A model generated the notes under the pieces. That model ran no database searches, was not told where the DNA came from, and saw only the letters and a list, made by a program, of their open reading frames with translations. Made by a program: the position numbers and the translations under genes. Of a DNA stretch of 64,000 nucleotides, positions 22,450 to 34,407 are shown in pieces (within the stretch, counting starts at the first letter, position 1; each line of letters begins with the position of its first letter). Origin of the DNA: Erinaceus europaeus (Eukaryota > Chordata > Mammalia > Eulipotyphla > Erinaceidae); the NCBI RefSeq assembly GCF_950295315.1, contig NC_080165.1:3239055-3303054 (forward strand), written 5' to 3'.

Positions 22450-24060
22450 ATATAATATAGCTCCACTAGCACATATAGATTTTATTTGCCATAATCATTT
22501 AAAATGGTGTCAAACAATCTAAGAAAATGTTCGGTATCTTCTGCTCCTAATTATTTTGTTTTAAAGCAGCAGTGCTTTCTCTTTTAGTAATTTAGATGCA
22601 GATGGCTGTCTCCGCACTCACTCTCTCTAAAATGAGGGCTAAGTGAAGGAGCACTTATTGCAATTTATATCTTCATCAGGAAAGGTCATACTAGAGCAAC
22701 TCCACGCTACAATTAAAAGAAAAAAAAAAAAAGACTAGGATTTTAAAAAGTAGGATCAAGCTTAGCTAGTGCATGGTTTTATGGGTGCCCATTTGCCTGC
22801 GGCCTTGTTATGATGACACTGACTAACCAGGGTATACATACCTTGTGCCCTTCTTCCTTGTGTTAATTAAAACATTCAGACAGAACGCTACATGGTTAAA
22901 ACCAACTTTGGAAAAATAAGATTGACCTAATAGCACTTTGTTGAACCGGAAAAATTAAGCACAGGCTAAACATGAATCAATTCGTTGAAATCAAAGTTAC
23001 ACCACTACTTTCAGTGATAGGTAAAGCTAATATGTATCAGTAAGAGTCACATAAAAGCCGAGCTCTAGATGAACTATTTAATGCCGTCCAGGAAGGCAAG
23101 TCCCAACCCATTATCTGATGGGAAGGGAAACAAATGAAGAAAAACCAAATGATTAAGTGCTTTCTTCTGGAAATTTGATTTCAATATTCAGAAACTTCCC
23201 AATTCTCCCAATTCATCACAGTCTTTGTTTATGACTAATAAATTAGTGTGCTGATGGAAAGAATTCATTACCCTTTCTGCACACTTCACTAGTTGCAGGT
23301 CATTGATTAATCTGTGTTATCTGGTGAGACTAAAACAGCTGTAATTACATTGTTAAACATTGATTAATAAGCAACTCTCATCACTAATAAAAGAAACATG
23401 TGAAATGCGCATTCTTTCAAGTCTTTAGCTTAAAGTTTGCCTCTGCTCTAGGGAGTGAGGAATTTCAGAATGCCATTAATATTCTTTCTGAGCAAACTTG
23501 ACTTGCTATCACAGCTGCTTCCAGTCACACCTAGGGAACCTGGTTACCAAAAAGAATTCAATTACGTGAAGGAAACTCACCTTGGCCATACAACAATATT
23601 CATTCCCTGAAATTAACACTCAAGATGACCCTCGATTTTATGACTTCTCAGTTGTTTTTCTTTAATTTGATGTTAAAACTCTACTCAGTCAAGGCCGTGT
23701 TTTTCTTTCCTCTGTGATGATTATACAATCGAACACACATCCATTTTGTGGTTTGGAATTCAAATTTTCACAGATTGGCAGCAATTCAACAGCCAGCAGC
23801 ATATTAAAAACCTCTATAGTTACTGTTTATTAGGTTTCTAGGATAATCAGTTTGATTTAAGTGTTACCAGAACATTATTACATGTCAGATATTTTGATTA
23901 TCATTAACATTAAACAAGCTGACTGCTTCTGACATATGAGCAAATTATGCAATTTCCTTTCCATCAATTCCATAGAAAATAAAATGATAATTTAAGAAAT
24001 GATTTCCTAGTAGATGGATTAGGCATAATCCAATCAAATTTATACCTTCTTATTAAAGTA
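22450..24060. promoter_or_regulatory. Candidate conserved enhancer block, repeat-free
   Basis: About 1.6 kb without any recognisable SINE, L1 or LTR, in a window where repeats are dense. It is AT-rich and full of homeodomain-type cores. The word attgattaat, which contains the PBX/HOX composite tgattaat, occurs twice at 23302-23311 and 23359-23368, and gtaattaca lies between them at 23341-23349. There are no long frames. Such composition is typical of deeply conserved developmental enhancers. Conservation itself is inferred, not seen. Confidence 0.5.
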
Positions 24061-24304
24061 TCTTGTGTGCTGGCTGTCAAAAATCCATCTTGTAATTTGA
24101 GGTGCACTCTTACTGTATTTGAGTGGCAGCATCTGGAAAGAGGTAGCTATGATTTTTAGGTACATTGCTGATACATGGGGAGCTGATAGAAGCTAGAGGT
24201 TCAGTTCCCGGTTCTATCACCTTCTGTAGATGGAGCGATTTGGGGAAACAAACTAAATATTCTTGTTGTAAAAATTAAAGGAGGTAAGTTTTTCAAAAAG
24301 TGGC

Positions 24305-24650
24305 TAACCCCAAAAAGAATTTTGGTCCATACTTCCAATGGGAAAGACATGTTGGCGGGGGGGGGGGGGGGGGGGTGACCAAAGGGCTCTGAATTCCAAC
24401 TCCTTCAGGACCCAGAGAGAGAAGAGGAAAAAGGGAGGGACATTTGAATGTAGTGAGTTCAAAAGGAAGAGAAAAATAAGGGCAAACCTACACAAATCTA
24501 GACAGATGATGGTAGAAATAGTAGTTCACCCCTATCTGCAAGCTTGGGAGACTGCTGTCACTTCCAGCGGAGGGACTGGGGATCCAGAACTCTGGGGGTG
24601 GGGACGGTGCAGAGCTGTACTCTGGTTATCTTCTAATTTGGTGAGGCAGG
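24305..24650 (+). mobile_element. L1 3' UTR-like fragment with G run
   Basis: It begins ccaaaaagaattttggtcc and ends with tccagcggagggactgg, gaactctgggggtgggg and gagctgtactctgg, all variants of the L1 3' UTR. A G run lies near 24356-24375. The middle (24390-24520) is not typical, so it may be a different subfamily or a composite. Confidence 0.55.
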
Positions 24651-25790
24651 AAGCCTGCAGAAACAGGACCACGAGGAGAAATGTCTCCTCTTTGTTCTCT
24701 CGCCTCCCTTCCATTCCTGATTCTCATTCTACCTGGAGTCAACTACCCTTTAGTCCATGGATATTATGTCTTCTGTCTTCCAGATGGGGTGTCCTTGAAG
24801 GTCTTCACTACTCCTAGGCCTCTTCTAGAGGAAACAGGTGGCAAAAACAAAACGGCCATGGACTCAAACAGTCCCTGCTGACTGGCTAACTGGGCATCTG
24901 TCCAGGCCCCTACCCCTCAGAATTGCCTGAACACTGTCAGCAAAACACCTCACCTGGAGAGTGAGCAAACTGGAGGAGAGCATCCCAGGCTCAGGCCTGG
25001 CCTCACAGCATTGCAGGTGGCATCAGTACTGAGGTCCTTCTCTCTCCCTCTCTCTCCCCCTTCTTCCCTTCTCTCTCTCTCTGTGTCAAAGTGATAGCCT
25101 AGATTAATAAAGACCTGGTGACTTTATTGATCATAGCAAAACAAAGGGGAAATTTTTAGTAAAAGTTAGAAGCAATCACAACCAAATGTGCATGGTCGTA
25201 ATTGTCAATGTGAATGCGTGATCATTAAAATTTGAACTTCTCGCAAATGGGTTCACCAGCCTATGTGTGCTGAGGCTGACCAGAGTGGATCGGGCCCTCT
25301 CTAGATCACATATTACCTCATCTCTGCCCCGATTCTGTGCAGCGTCTGCTTTTGGTTGGGAATCTGGCTGATCTCATTCTATTCTGTATCCATGGTTGTT
25401 TTCTCAGGAGACAAATAATGAAGAGGACACTATCTCTATCTACTATCTCTTTACTGCTTTGTATGGCCATAAGTTTGATTTATCCTTAGACAAGTAAATA
25501 TGTGTATAAGACAAATTAAAAATGAACAGTGACACTTTTTTTTTGCAAAGTATACCTTTATTACATGCCAGAAGTTCAAAATTATGTAGATCAAAATTGA
25601 ATAGTTCTCACATTAAATTTTTCCCATTAATTAGAATTATTTATTCAAAAGCAAAAATCAAGTTAAGGAACACTAGAGTATTTTCATAGTAAACAAGGTC
25701 AGGAGAAGCATGTATGAAAGTTTTTTTTAAGCTTAAAATAAATGAAACATTGTTTTAAACTTTCTGTAGTTAGCAATTGAAATCAACAGT
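24651..25790. other. Mostly unique DNA
   Basis: About 24990-25120 has a gcattgcaggtggcatc segment followed by CT-rich sequence and may be a decayed SINE. Nothing else is recognised. Confidence 0.45.
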
Positions 25791-25836
25791 AAAATTATAT
25801 ACATATGTATATATATATACATATGTATATAATTTT
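25791..25836. repeat. Perfect 46-bp palindrome
   Basis: The sequence reads identically on both strands with no loop. It is built around two catatg words in a TA-rich context and capped by aaaatt and aatttt. The flanking bases do not pair. Confidence 0.95.
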
Positions 25837-25929
25837 TAAGTGTATTTTTATCATTACTGAGATTCCACTGACTCAAGCTAACTCTTTCCGGTAGATAAAA
25901 AAAACAGAAGTAGAGGTAAGACATATTGG

Positions 25930-26025
25930 GACTGAGGCCTCTGCCAGTGTGGTAGGACTAGGCTAGAACCTGGCTTGTTTGCATGGCAAAACAGGCAGAC
26001 TATCTAACTAAACTATTTTGCTGAC
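25930..26025 (-). mobile_element. SINE-1 remnant
   Basis: Contains ctagaacctggcttgtttg and an antisense head pattern. It is heavily decayed and truncated. Confidence 0.5.
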
Positions 26026-26029
26026 CCTT

Positions 26030-26450
26030 CATTTTTTTTTTGAGGTGGTAGCTCATTATTGTCTTTATTTGCATTTATCTGATAGTCAGTGACCTGGAAA
26101 AAATTTTCATATGTCTGTTGGCCTTCTGTATCTCTTCTGTAGTGAAGGTTCTGTTCATATCTTCTCCCCATTTTTGGATTGGGTTATCTGCTTTTTTGTT
26201 GCTAAGTTCAGTGAGCTCTTTATATATTTTGGTTATTAGCCTCTTGTCTGATGAATGCCATTTGAAGATCTTCTCCCATTCTGTGATAAGTCTCTGTTTG
26301 GCTGGTAGTTTCTTTTGCTGTGCAGAAGTTTTACAATTTGATGTAGTCTCATTGGTTTATTTTTGTTTTGGTCTTCCTTGCAATTGGGTGTGTTTCATCA
26401 AAATGCCCTTGAAAGGAATTAGTTTTTTGAGTATGACAATATAAACCATT
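26030..26450 (-). mobile_element. L1 ORF2 fragment
   Basis: Antisense ORF2 text: tctgatagtcagtgacctgg, tctgttcatatcttctcccc, tttggttattagcctcttg and ttgatgtagtctcattgg. It corresponds to the same part of ORF2 as 40757-41330. Confidence 0.85.
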
Positions 26451-26689
26451 TTTTTGAATTTACATATATTTTTCTAACTATGACACTATCTCCTCAGACA
26501 ATAACCTGGGTATATACCTGAATATTAAATATCAGGCTCAGAAAAAAACTAATAAAGTCATGGGCCCCTTGGAATATACCTAAAATAGTACTACTGTCTA
26601 CAAAAAGGAGACCACCAAATCTTCGTCTGCACTATTCCAGCCTTTAGGTTGATGATTAGTCAACAACTTTTTTGACTTTATATGTTAAT

Positions 26690-27065
26690 TCTTTTTTTCA
26701 GCCACCAGGTTCCAGATGCTAACACGATGCCAACCAGACTTCCCTAGACAGACGACCCCACCTATGTGTCCTGGAGCTCCACTTCCCTTGAGGCCTGCCC
26801 CACTAGGGAAAGAGAGAGACAGGCTGGGAGTATGGATCCACCTGTCAACGCCCATGTTCAGTAGGGAAGCAATTAGAGCAGCCAAACCTTCCACCTTCTG
26901 CATCCCACAATGACCCTGGGTCCATACTCCCAGAGGGATAAAGAATAGGAAAGCTATCAGGGGAGGGGATGGGATATGGAGTTATGATGGTGGGAATTGT
27001 GTGGAAATGTACCTCTCTTATCCTATAGTCTTGTCAATATTTCCATTTTATATATAAAAATTAAA
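26690..27065 (+). mobile_element. L1 3' UTR, 5'-truncated
   Basis: Sense copy running from ccaccaggttccagatgc through actagggaaagagagagac, ccctgggtccatactccc and ggtgggaattgtgtgg to a TA/A-rich end. Confidence 0.88.
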
Positions 27066-27244
27066 AACAAGCAAAAACAGAACTAACATTATAACATAGT
27101 GACATAATTGTTAATAAATCTTCATGGCAACAAAAAGAGTACGTACTTAGCTTTATTACTACAGATCTTTTGAATGCTATTTTTCATTTCTAAGAAAATC
27201 TTTTATCATTGTTAGCTTAAGGATCTTAAATCATAGAGGCAAAT

Positions 27245-27500
27245 TGTTGGCACACCTGTTACCATGTGCAGTGACCTAGGCTAGTGTCCCCTCTCCCCGC
27301 TTGAAAGGGGGAAGCTTTGTGAATTGTAAAGCAGAGCTACAGTTACTTATCTTTCTTTTACCCTCTCTATCTTCTCCTCCCCTCTCAGATGCTCTCTGTC
27401 CTATAAAATAAAATAGAAAGAAAGAAAAAATAATTGGTTGCCAGGAGTGACAGCATCATTGTGCGAACAGTTCCCAAGCTTCAGGAATAAGACTAGTTGC

Positions 27501-27531
<31 letters not shown>

Positions 27532-27535
27532 CCAC
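27245..27535 (+). mobile_element. SINE-1 followed by a SINE-2-like element
   Basis: 27245-27425 is a diverged SINE-1 (ttggcacacctgttaccatg, gggggaagctttgtgaa, A-rich end). 27430-27535 is a truncated SINE-2-like piece (caggagtgacagcatcattg) with a (CAAAA)n tail. Confidence 0.7.
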
Positions 27536-27899
27536 TTAAATTGAAGTATATATGTAAATATTTTGCTAAGACATTATTCTTAGAGTTCGTAATTTGAGGT
27601 CGCCTTTAGGTAAAATAATTTTAAATTATCCTTGACATTTTATTGATCATCTTTTGTACAAGTTCTGCACAAATTGACTTGATTATTTTATACTATATAC
27701 TGAAGAGTATTAGTAATGTTTCAACAGATAATTCTTCATGAGTCCATGATTTGTATGCAAAGCTAAATTTTTCAAATGTTGGGGAGGTTATCTGAGCAGC
27801 AAACTAAAGGCCTTGCATGCATGAATTCCTGCACAGCTGACTTCAGAGTCAAACAATGTTGTTCTCTCATCAAAATAAATAAATGTCAAAACAAACTCT

Positions 27900-28080
27900 C
27901 AATGTAGATCACTGGCATAGTATATTTGCTTTTCCAGGGGCAGAACCCAGGTTCAAGCTGGACCCAGCTGCTTCGAAAAAGAAACCTCCATTGGAGAGTT
28001 TTCTTTCTCCCCGTCTCTCTGTCTCTGGCTCTTTCTAGCTGAAAAAAGTCAGCCTGGAGCACTGAAACTCCAGTGATGGC
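27900..28080 (+). mobile_element. Decayed SINE
   Basis: Has a B-box-like aacccaggttcaagctgg and then a CT-rich segment. It ends near cctggagcactgaaactcc. The family is not settled. Confidence 0.5.
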
Positions 28081-31000
28081 CAAAAGGGGAATCATGATAT
28101 TGACAGACATCTTGCTTACTAAACCGCGAGTAGTTATCGGATGGGCGGGAAGAAGGGTGGAGGTGAACGTGGTCAGAGGATTCAGTTGTCTGGTGAAGTA
28201 CAGGACTGATGTGTCAGTAGTGTATGTCCTTCAGGAAGTGTGTACAGTGCTGGTTTGTAATGGCACACAGCCTGCATGCAAGGAGCTATCTAAGCACGGG
28301 CTTTACAATGTCTTCTTCCATGTGTAAAAAGTCCTACCTATGAAGTTTGCATCAGGAGCCCAAGAGTGTCTGAGTCTAGCCCCTTCAGAACTGTCTTTTT
28401 CTTACAGGTCAGAGGCTTAAACATGTAAGGACAATGTTCTGGAAGATTCAGCTTCTGTTGAAGTTCTCTTTCTGGCCTGCAGAAGGCCATCCTTTTGCTG
28501 TCCTGGCATGACTTTTCTTCTGTGGTGACTAGAGAAAGAAAGAGCTGGGGAGTTATGGTGTCTTTTTGGATAAGGACACATTCCTGCTGGGAAAGATACC
28601 ACTATATGAACTCACTCTTTATTATGCCTGAAAGCATTTTAACTCCAATAATGACATGGAGGCCAGGGGTATGAACTTAGGGAGGTAAAATTCAGTACAA
28701 AATAATATTTTTCAATTTAGGTGGGGATATTGAAATAAACCTCAAAACTATATTATGAGGCTGAGTTGAGTGGATGTTGGTCTTTGACATTTGTTTTTCT
28801 CTTCATTATGCTGTATTTTTCACCCTCAGTTGCAAGTAAACTTTGTTTTAAAAAGTATCTCTAAGATGCACCTCAACAAACACAAATTTCCACTAAAATT
28901 TACCTTTATTTTATATTAATATAATTCTACATTGGTTTAGCTTCTTAACTGTAATTTTCATACATCAGTATTTTTTTCACAAATTATTCTTTATCTCTCT
29001 TTTCCAAACCAATTGCCCACATTCCACAATCTCAGACTTGTTGACTGGGTTTTCACAGGTATAGTCTGAATGTGACATTGAATAATTTTTTTGGAGTCCT
29101 GTGTATTTGAGAGAGAAAGAAAGAGGCGGGAGAAAACAAAAGAGTGTGTGTGTGTGAGAGAGAGAGAGAGAGAATGAAATCCACAGAGAGATTTTCATAT
29201 TTTATAGATGTTCTGATATTACTGCTGCTTGTATGATTGAGTAGTATTTCATGTCACTAAGAATAACCCAAGTTTTTGAAAGCAGGAACCTATGATCTGA
29301 AATCCCAATGAATGGTGTCCTGACCTTCATCTGCGTGAAGAAACACAGGTGGTGAGTGTAAATTCTTTGATTCACTCTGGGTAGAGACATAGACTAGCAC
29401 AGAACTTAAAGATCACCAACTTACCGAATCAGTCAAAACGCAAGCCTTTGACTACAGATAGCAGAATCTGCCAGTCTCCTAGGCTGATATTTATTCTTTA
29501 CTAACGAAGCCCTTTCTCCATGTCTCCTGGTATCCACATCAAATCCCTTGACTCCACGTTCCAGACTCCAGTAGTGGAAGTGAGTCCACTTCTGTGATTC
29601 TAATTCTCCTTTATATTTATCGCTTCTGAAGCATCTTGATTGATGAAATAATTACTATTGGAAAATGGAAACTGTCAATCTTAAAACACATAGGCTCTTG
29701 GATGTATCAGGAATATAGCTTCCTGAAGAGAGCTAGTTAAAATCTTAGCACTTTGTAGCCTCCTCCTTTTCTTCTTCCACCTAGAAGTAGGGAAGTAAGC
29801 ACCAACTGGGCTCTTACTCTCCAACTTCACACCAGAGCCTGGAATAGTGACCTTTTTTTCCTCCCTAAATCTCCTGGTCTATCAACTAGATTCTAGCTGT
29901 GCTCCGCCTTCCTGCTGGGACCTGACACCTGCCCTGGCTGCTCCCCTTTTGACTTTTGTCTGAGTCTAAATAGTTTGTCACATTCTTTGTCATTGTTGAG
30001 GGCTTAACATTGTTGAGGGCTCAAAGTGCCTCCTACACTGCTTTCCTTTTCAACTGCACTTTGTAGTTACTCTCACAGCAAATCTAACTACCTCATTACA
30101 GCCTCTACACCTGCTCTACCCTGCTGAATTTAGCTTAAGGTTCAAGTAGCTTTACCCTTTTGTTGTTGTTGTTGTTGTCATCCTGTTTGGAACTCTATCA
30201 CTTAATGCAATTCAGTGCCTGGAAAGTTCTAATGCTCAGAGTCTCTTTCTTCCCTCAGTCAGTGCTGTTGTACACTCCTGTTATTCTCAGCTTTCTGAGC
30301 CAATTTTGCATCCAACTCGCCTGTTTTGAAATGAGTTACAAAATTGCCACTATAGTCAATTGCATAGAGAGTGACTTACTTTCATGGTCATTTCTGTCTC
30401 CTTTATCACAGGCCACTTTGCCCTTTCATTTCCCTCCAGCGTCTAAGAACATTTCTGCCCCTGTCTCCGCACTTTCTACAGGACATCCGCCTTTCCACCT
30501 CTTCCCCACATTCTCTAAGCAGTGAGGAGAGAGCTTGCCATCCAAAGAGAACTAACTCCCTAGAATTCCTTCATTCCCGGTCTGCTTTTAACAGCTAGTT
30601 TCCATATTCCTGTTGTCTATCAAAGACAAGACCCTGCCACCCTTTTCAACTACAGTTTGTCTAATACGTCCCAGTTTTCATGATTCTATGTATTGATTTG
30701 ATTCCCTTTTGAATTGTTGATTCATGTTTATCTTGAAGACCAGACAAACTGAATAGCTCCTTCCTTTACTACTCTGTGCAGTTACTAGTGGAATCATCTT
30801 TTCTTCTTTTCGCCAGTGAGAGAGACTATTACCTTAATTCACTTGTTCAGTTAACTTGACTTCTGTTGGATTATTGGTTGCTTAAAATGTCTTTTATGTA
30901 ACGTGGCCTCTAGACAGGCTTTGAATATGTTGCTATTTATTTATTTATTTATTTGCTACTGAGGTTATCACTGGAGCTTGGTGCTTTCACAATGAATCCA

Positions 31001-31270
31001 CTGTTGGATTTCACATTGAATCCACTGTTTCCACAATGAATCCTGTGGCCACTGTGACAACCATCTTGCACTCTTTATAGCTTGTGTGTGTATTCTTAAA
31101 AGGCATTTTCTCCGGACAACTGTAATAACTGCTACAATTCCTTTCCATCACAGTAGATACACTTCTGGTGTGGTTTCAGAACCACTATATGTATGTATGT
31201 CATAACCTCTAGCATGTCATGTTCTTAAGCTATGAGCTAATGACAAATCTTATTTATTTATTTTTAGAAC
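28081..31270. other. Largely unique DNA, no gene seen
   Basis: Apart from a GTGT/GAGA run at about 29140-29175, a GTT run near 30160 and a (TTTA)n run with SINE-like text at about 30930-31090, I recognise nothing. Short frames exist but have no recognisable domain or exon structure. Confidence 0.45.
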
Positions 31271-31274
31271 TTAA

Positions 31275-31470
31275 TCAGCTCCAGGGCTGGGGTGTTAGTA
31301 CACCTGTCTGAATGCATATGTTCCAATGCACACGATCCCCACCTGCCAGGGAAAGCTTCACAAGTGGGAGGCAGTGCTGCATGTATCTCTCTGTCCTGTC
31401 ACTCTCTTCTATCCCTCTTCTCTTGATCTATCTGTGTCTCTATACCATAAATACAAAATAAACAAACAAA
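31275..31470 (+). mobile_element. SINE-1, internally deleted
   Basis: Head ggctggggtgttagtacacc, body ggaaagcttcacaagtggg and a CT-rich segment, then a (AAAC/AAAT) tail. Part of the B-box region is missing. Confidence 0.8.
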
Positions 31471-32132
31471 TAAATAAGCAAAACATGACAAAAGAGAACG
31501 TCATCATCCCTAAGAACATAGCTGGCCGAGTCAGCTAGTAAAAGGAGAAACTGAGGACATGACTTTATTGTGGGTTCACAGCTTCTGTGTTTTCTTACTG
31601 AACATCTAAGAAGATGAGAATAATTTTGAGTGGAGAAAAATTTAAGTTTCAAGAACTGGAACAAAAAAAGATGTTCTAGTTAAATTCCCCTTATAATCCC
31701 AGCTCTGTCACTAGTTGACTGTCACCTTGGGCCATTTACTTAGCCTTTTGGACTTCTGTTACCTTGTGTATAAAATGAGGTTGTACTAAGTAACCTCTAA
31801 GGTACTTCCTAGCTCTGAAATGCTATGGTTGTTATCAATGATTGTATAAATAAAAAGTTCAATTAACAAGAACATCTTAATCCCAAAGCATTATCACTAA
31901 ATTGAGATTTTGATTTTTCAGAGAGCAATTATTTGATATACCCCATAGGAATAAAAAGAGTTCACATAGCTTTCTCTCTTGCTACATTTCAACTTCATTA
32001 ACAGAGTAATTTTTGCATTATGTGAACAGTGCTTTTCCACTCTCTCTTCTTGAAGGAGCTTCATTGAGGTTATTATTTTTTAAATTTATTTAGTCAGTGA
32101 AATTATTACCTACTTTAGAATGTTTGTCTTAT
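31471..32132. other. Unique DNA up to the provirus
   Basis: No repeat or exon is recognised. The last six bases, tcttat (32127-32132), form the left target duplication of the provirus. Confidence 0.5.
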
Positions 32133-32580
32133 TGTTGGTATGCATGAGACCCCTTCTGTTTCATTTGGTTTAAATCCCCCCTGCTTAACACTATTCTATT
32201 TACATAACCACTTCATTCTATTTATATAACCGCTGTTAACAAGCACCTCCCTCCAGGGCATTGGTTCAATCCCCACTGTTTCATGATATGTTTTTCCTCC
32301 ACCCCCCCTCCTTGTCACACTCTGATTGTCACCAGTCACTTTTCTCTCCACCCTCTCTATGTCACACCCTGTTTCCACCCTACTTGTCAAGTATATATAA
32401 AGACAGCATTGTGAGTTTTAGAGTACTTTACCTTTAGTTTAGCTCAGCTCAGCTTAGATTGTGCTGCGTCCTGCACGAATAAAGAGATACTGCCTACAGC
32501 TCAACTATGAGTCCCTGGTGGTCTGTTACCTGCCCGTGAAGCCAGCCCGGCGAAAACAACCTAACCCGTCGAAAACGACA
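32133..32580 (+). repeat. 5' LTR of the provirus
   Basis: It begins tgttggtatg and ends acgaca. A TATA box lies at 32391-32400 (gtatatataa) and a polyadenylation signal aataaa at 32478-32483. It therefore has the U3-R-U5 order. U3 shares ctccctccagggcattgg and the later ctccttgtcacac and ctctctatgtcacac blocks with the solo LTR at 41431-41902. Confidence 0.95.
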
Positions 32581-32582
32581 TA

Positions 32583-32600
32583 TGGCGCAACAACGTGGGA
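32583..32600 (+). other. Primer binding site, lysine-tRNA-like
   Basis: tggcgcaacaacgtggga starts two bases after the LTR. It resembles the tRNA-Lys(1,2) site tggcgcccaacgtgggg used by betaretroviruses, with a small change after tggcgc and a last-base change. Confidence 0.75.
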
Positions 32601-32731
32601 CCAGACCTGCGCAACTCCCAGATAAGTGAAGACTTTGCCTACCTATGCACTATGGTCTTCTCTTCTACTTACGAAGAGGTTTGCCAAAGCCTCTACTGTT
32701 TCATCATGAGACAGTTACTCTGTCTCTGGAA

Positions 32732-32998
32732 CATTTTGCTCTGGGCCAAACTTTGTTTCCCTCACCGGGAACTTTGGTTTCTTATGACCAGGATCATAGA
32801 GCTTGGGAGATGCACGGAGATTTCTCCTTGGACTTTCTGGATTCCCTCTCCCATGTTTCCCGAGGAAAAGGACTACATTTTGCTCCGGGCCACAGTTTGG
32901 TTCTTTATGACTGTGATCGTAGACCTTGGGATATGCATGGGGATTTCCCCTGGGACTTTCTGGACTTCTTCTCGAATGTTTCCCGTGGAGAAGGACTA
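32732..32998 (+). repeat. Diverged tandem duplication in the provirus
   Basis: The block from cattttgctctgggcca to ggaaaaggacta (32732-32875) is repeated as 32876-32998 with scattered changes. The first copy has about 21 extra bases. The divergence far exceeds that of the LTRs, so it predates the insertion. Confidence 0.85.
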
Positions 32999-34059
32999 CT
33001 CTAGTTTGAGGAGCATTCTCGAGTACCCTGGCAGTTCCCAAGTATGGAGACACGTGGTTAGTTCTACTCTCCTGATTGGATTCTTTCTTCTATGGGAAGA
33101 CGCTTTTAAAAATGGGTGCCTGAAGCAATCCAGCAGGAACAGTCAGAAACACCCTAAATGGAATTTCGAGGACCTTTTTGGACTAGGTCGCCCTCCGGGG
33201 ATTCTTAATCCTACATGGTGAGATCTTGATAATCTGGTTCAAGTTGCGTTTCATAAGAGAATGATTTGAATGACTGAATTTTTGTTTGACATTGACTTTA
33301 AAAAAAAAAAATGCTGGACGCAGCCATGATTTCTAGAGACATCCAGAAACAATCCAAAAAATTGTTTTTTCCTCCTTTGATTTCTCTTTTACGTCTTGAC
33401 ATAAATCTAAAACGTTTAATCCTGAAAACTGTATGAGTTATGGGTGGGGCAGATAGTGCAATGATTATGTTAATTATTCTCATGCTTGAGGCTTTTAACC
33501 GTGGTTCTTCTGTTTACCTTTCCACATTTTATTGAGTTTAAACTGTTTAAACAACCTTAAAATCATACTAGAAACGACTTCCAATTATAATGGAGTTATC
33601 AATTATAGTAAACTTCTAATCTGCTACAAGTTTTGTTTGACAAGTAAGTGAATTTCAGCTGTCAAAGTCTTCACATGAAAAAGCATCTACTCAAATGGAA
33701 TTCCTAGAAATCCATTTGGATCCTGTTCTCTGACATCGCCCCCGGAAACCAATGAGGTGACCTGGCACGACCTGAAGAAACAGATTCACAGACTCCAAAG
33801 ATCACTCTCTACAGAAAAGCAAAATTCTGGTGGCCAACATTCCCCATCGAGACAGACGTGCAGCGTTTCATCCTCCGGCATTTTCTTCTGTGGTCAGCTA
33901 CTTTGGACTGACACCTCCATCGGACTTACTGGTACACACTGCTGTGTTTCTCAAAGACTAACTTCAGCCAATTGCCTTGAAACTTTATAGACCATGTCCC
34001 CTCGCCTGCAGGCTCTGTCCCAGAAGCAGAAATCTCCCCCTCCTTATTAGGTTATGCCC

Positions 34060-34265
34060 ACAGAGGCATGAAGCGCCCCAAGAGGCAAGAGATGCCCACA
34101 GAGGCAGAAAATGCCCTTTGAGGCAAGAGATGCCCCCAGAGGCATGAAGCATTCCCAGAGACAAGAAATGCCCTTTGAGGCAAGAGATGCCCCCAGAGGC
34201 ATGAAGCATTCCCAGAGGCAAGAAATGCCCTTTCGCCTGCTAGGCCTTGCCCTTTGAGGCAAGAA
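34060..34265 (+). repeat. Tandem repeat near the 3' end of the provirus
   Basis: Words such as gaggcaagagatgccc, agaggcatgaagcattccc and aagaaatgccctttgagg repeat. A unit of about 58 bases occurs twice almost identically, and shorter partial units lie on both sides. Minus-strand frames such as MLHASGGISCLKGHF are products of the repeat. Confidence 0.88.
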
Positions 34266-34390
34266 AAGCTCCACTTGGCATCACACTGGTTATTGCTGCT
34301 CGCCTATTTTGTTTTCCATGTCTTATGCCAGTTCTTTTGAAAACGCCTGTACGATATACGTTTCTGTTCACCCCACAATGGCCATTAGTT

Positions 34391-34406
34391 AAAAAGAAAG
34401 GGGGAA
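34391..34406 (+). other. Polypurine tract
   Basis: aaaaagaaagggggaa lies immediately before the 3' LTR with one t between. It is the expected plus-strand priming site. Confidence 0.88.
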
Positions 34407-34407
34407 T

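Noticed and set aside
32595..33221. 208-codon frame in the provirus as a new retroviral gene
   Set aside because: It spans a tandem duplication, has no retroviral motif and no relative I recognise. I treat it as non-coding, though a family-wide test of frame conservation would be decisive.
33757..33990. Possible envelope remnant (MTWHDLKKQIHRLQ...)
   Set aside because: One short heptad-like stretch is not enough to call an envelope protein and the rest of the frame has no such features.
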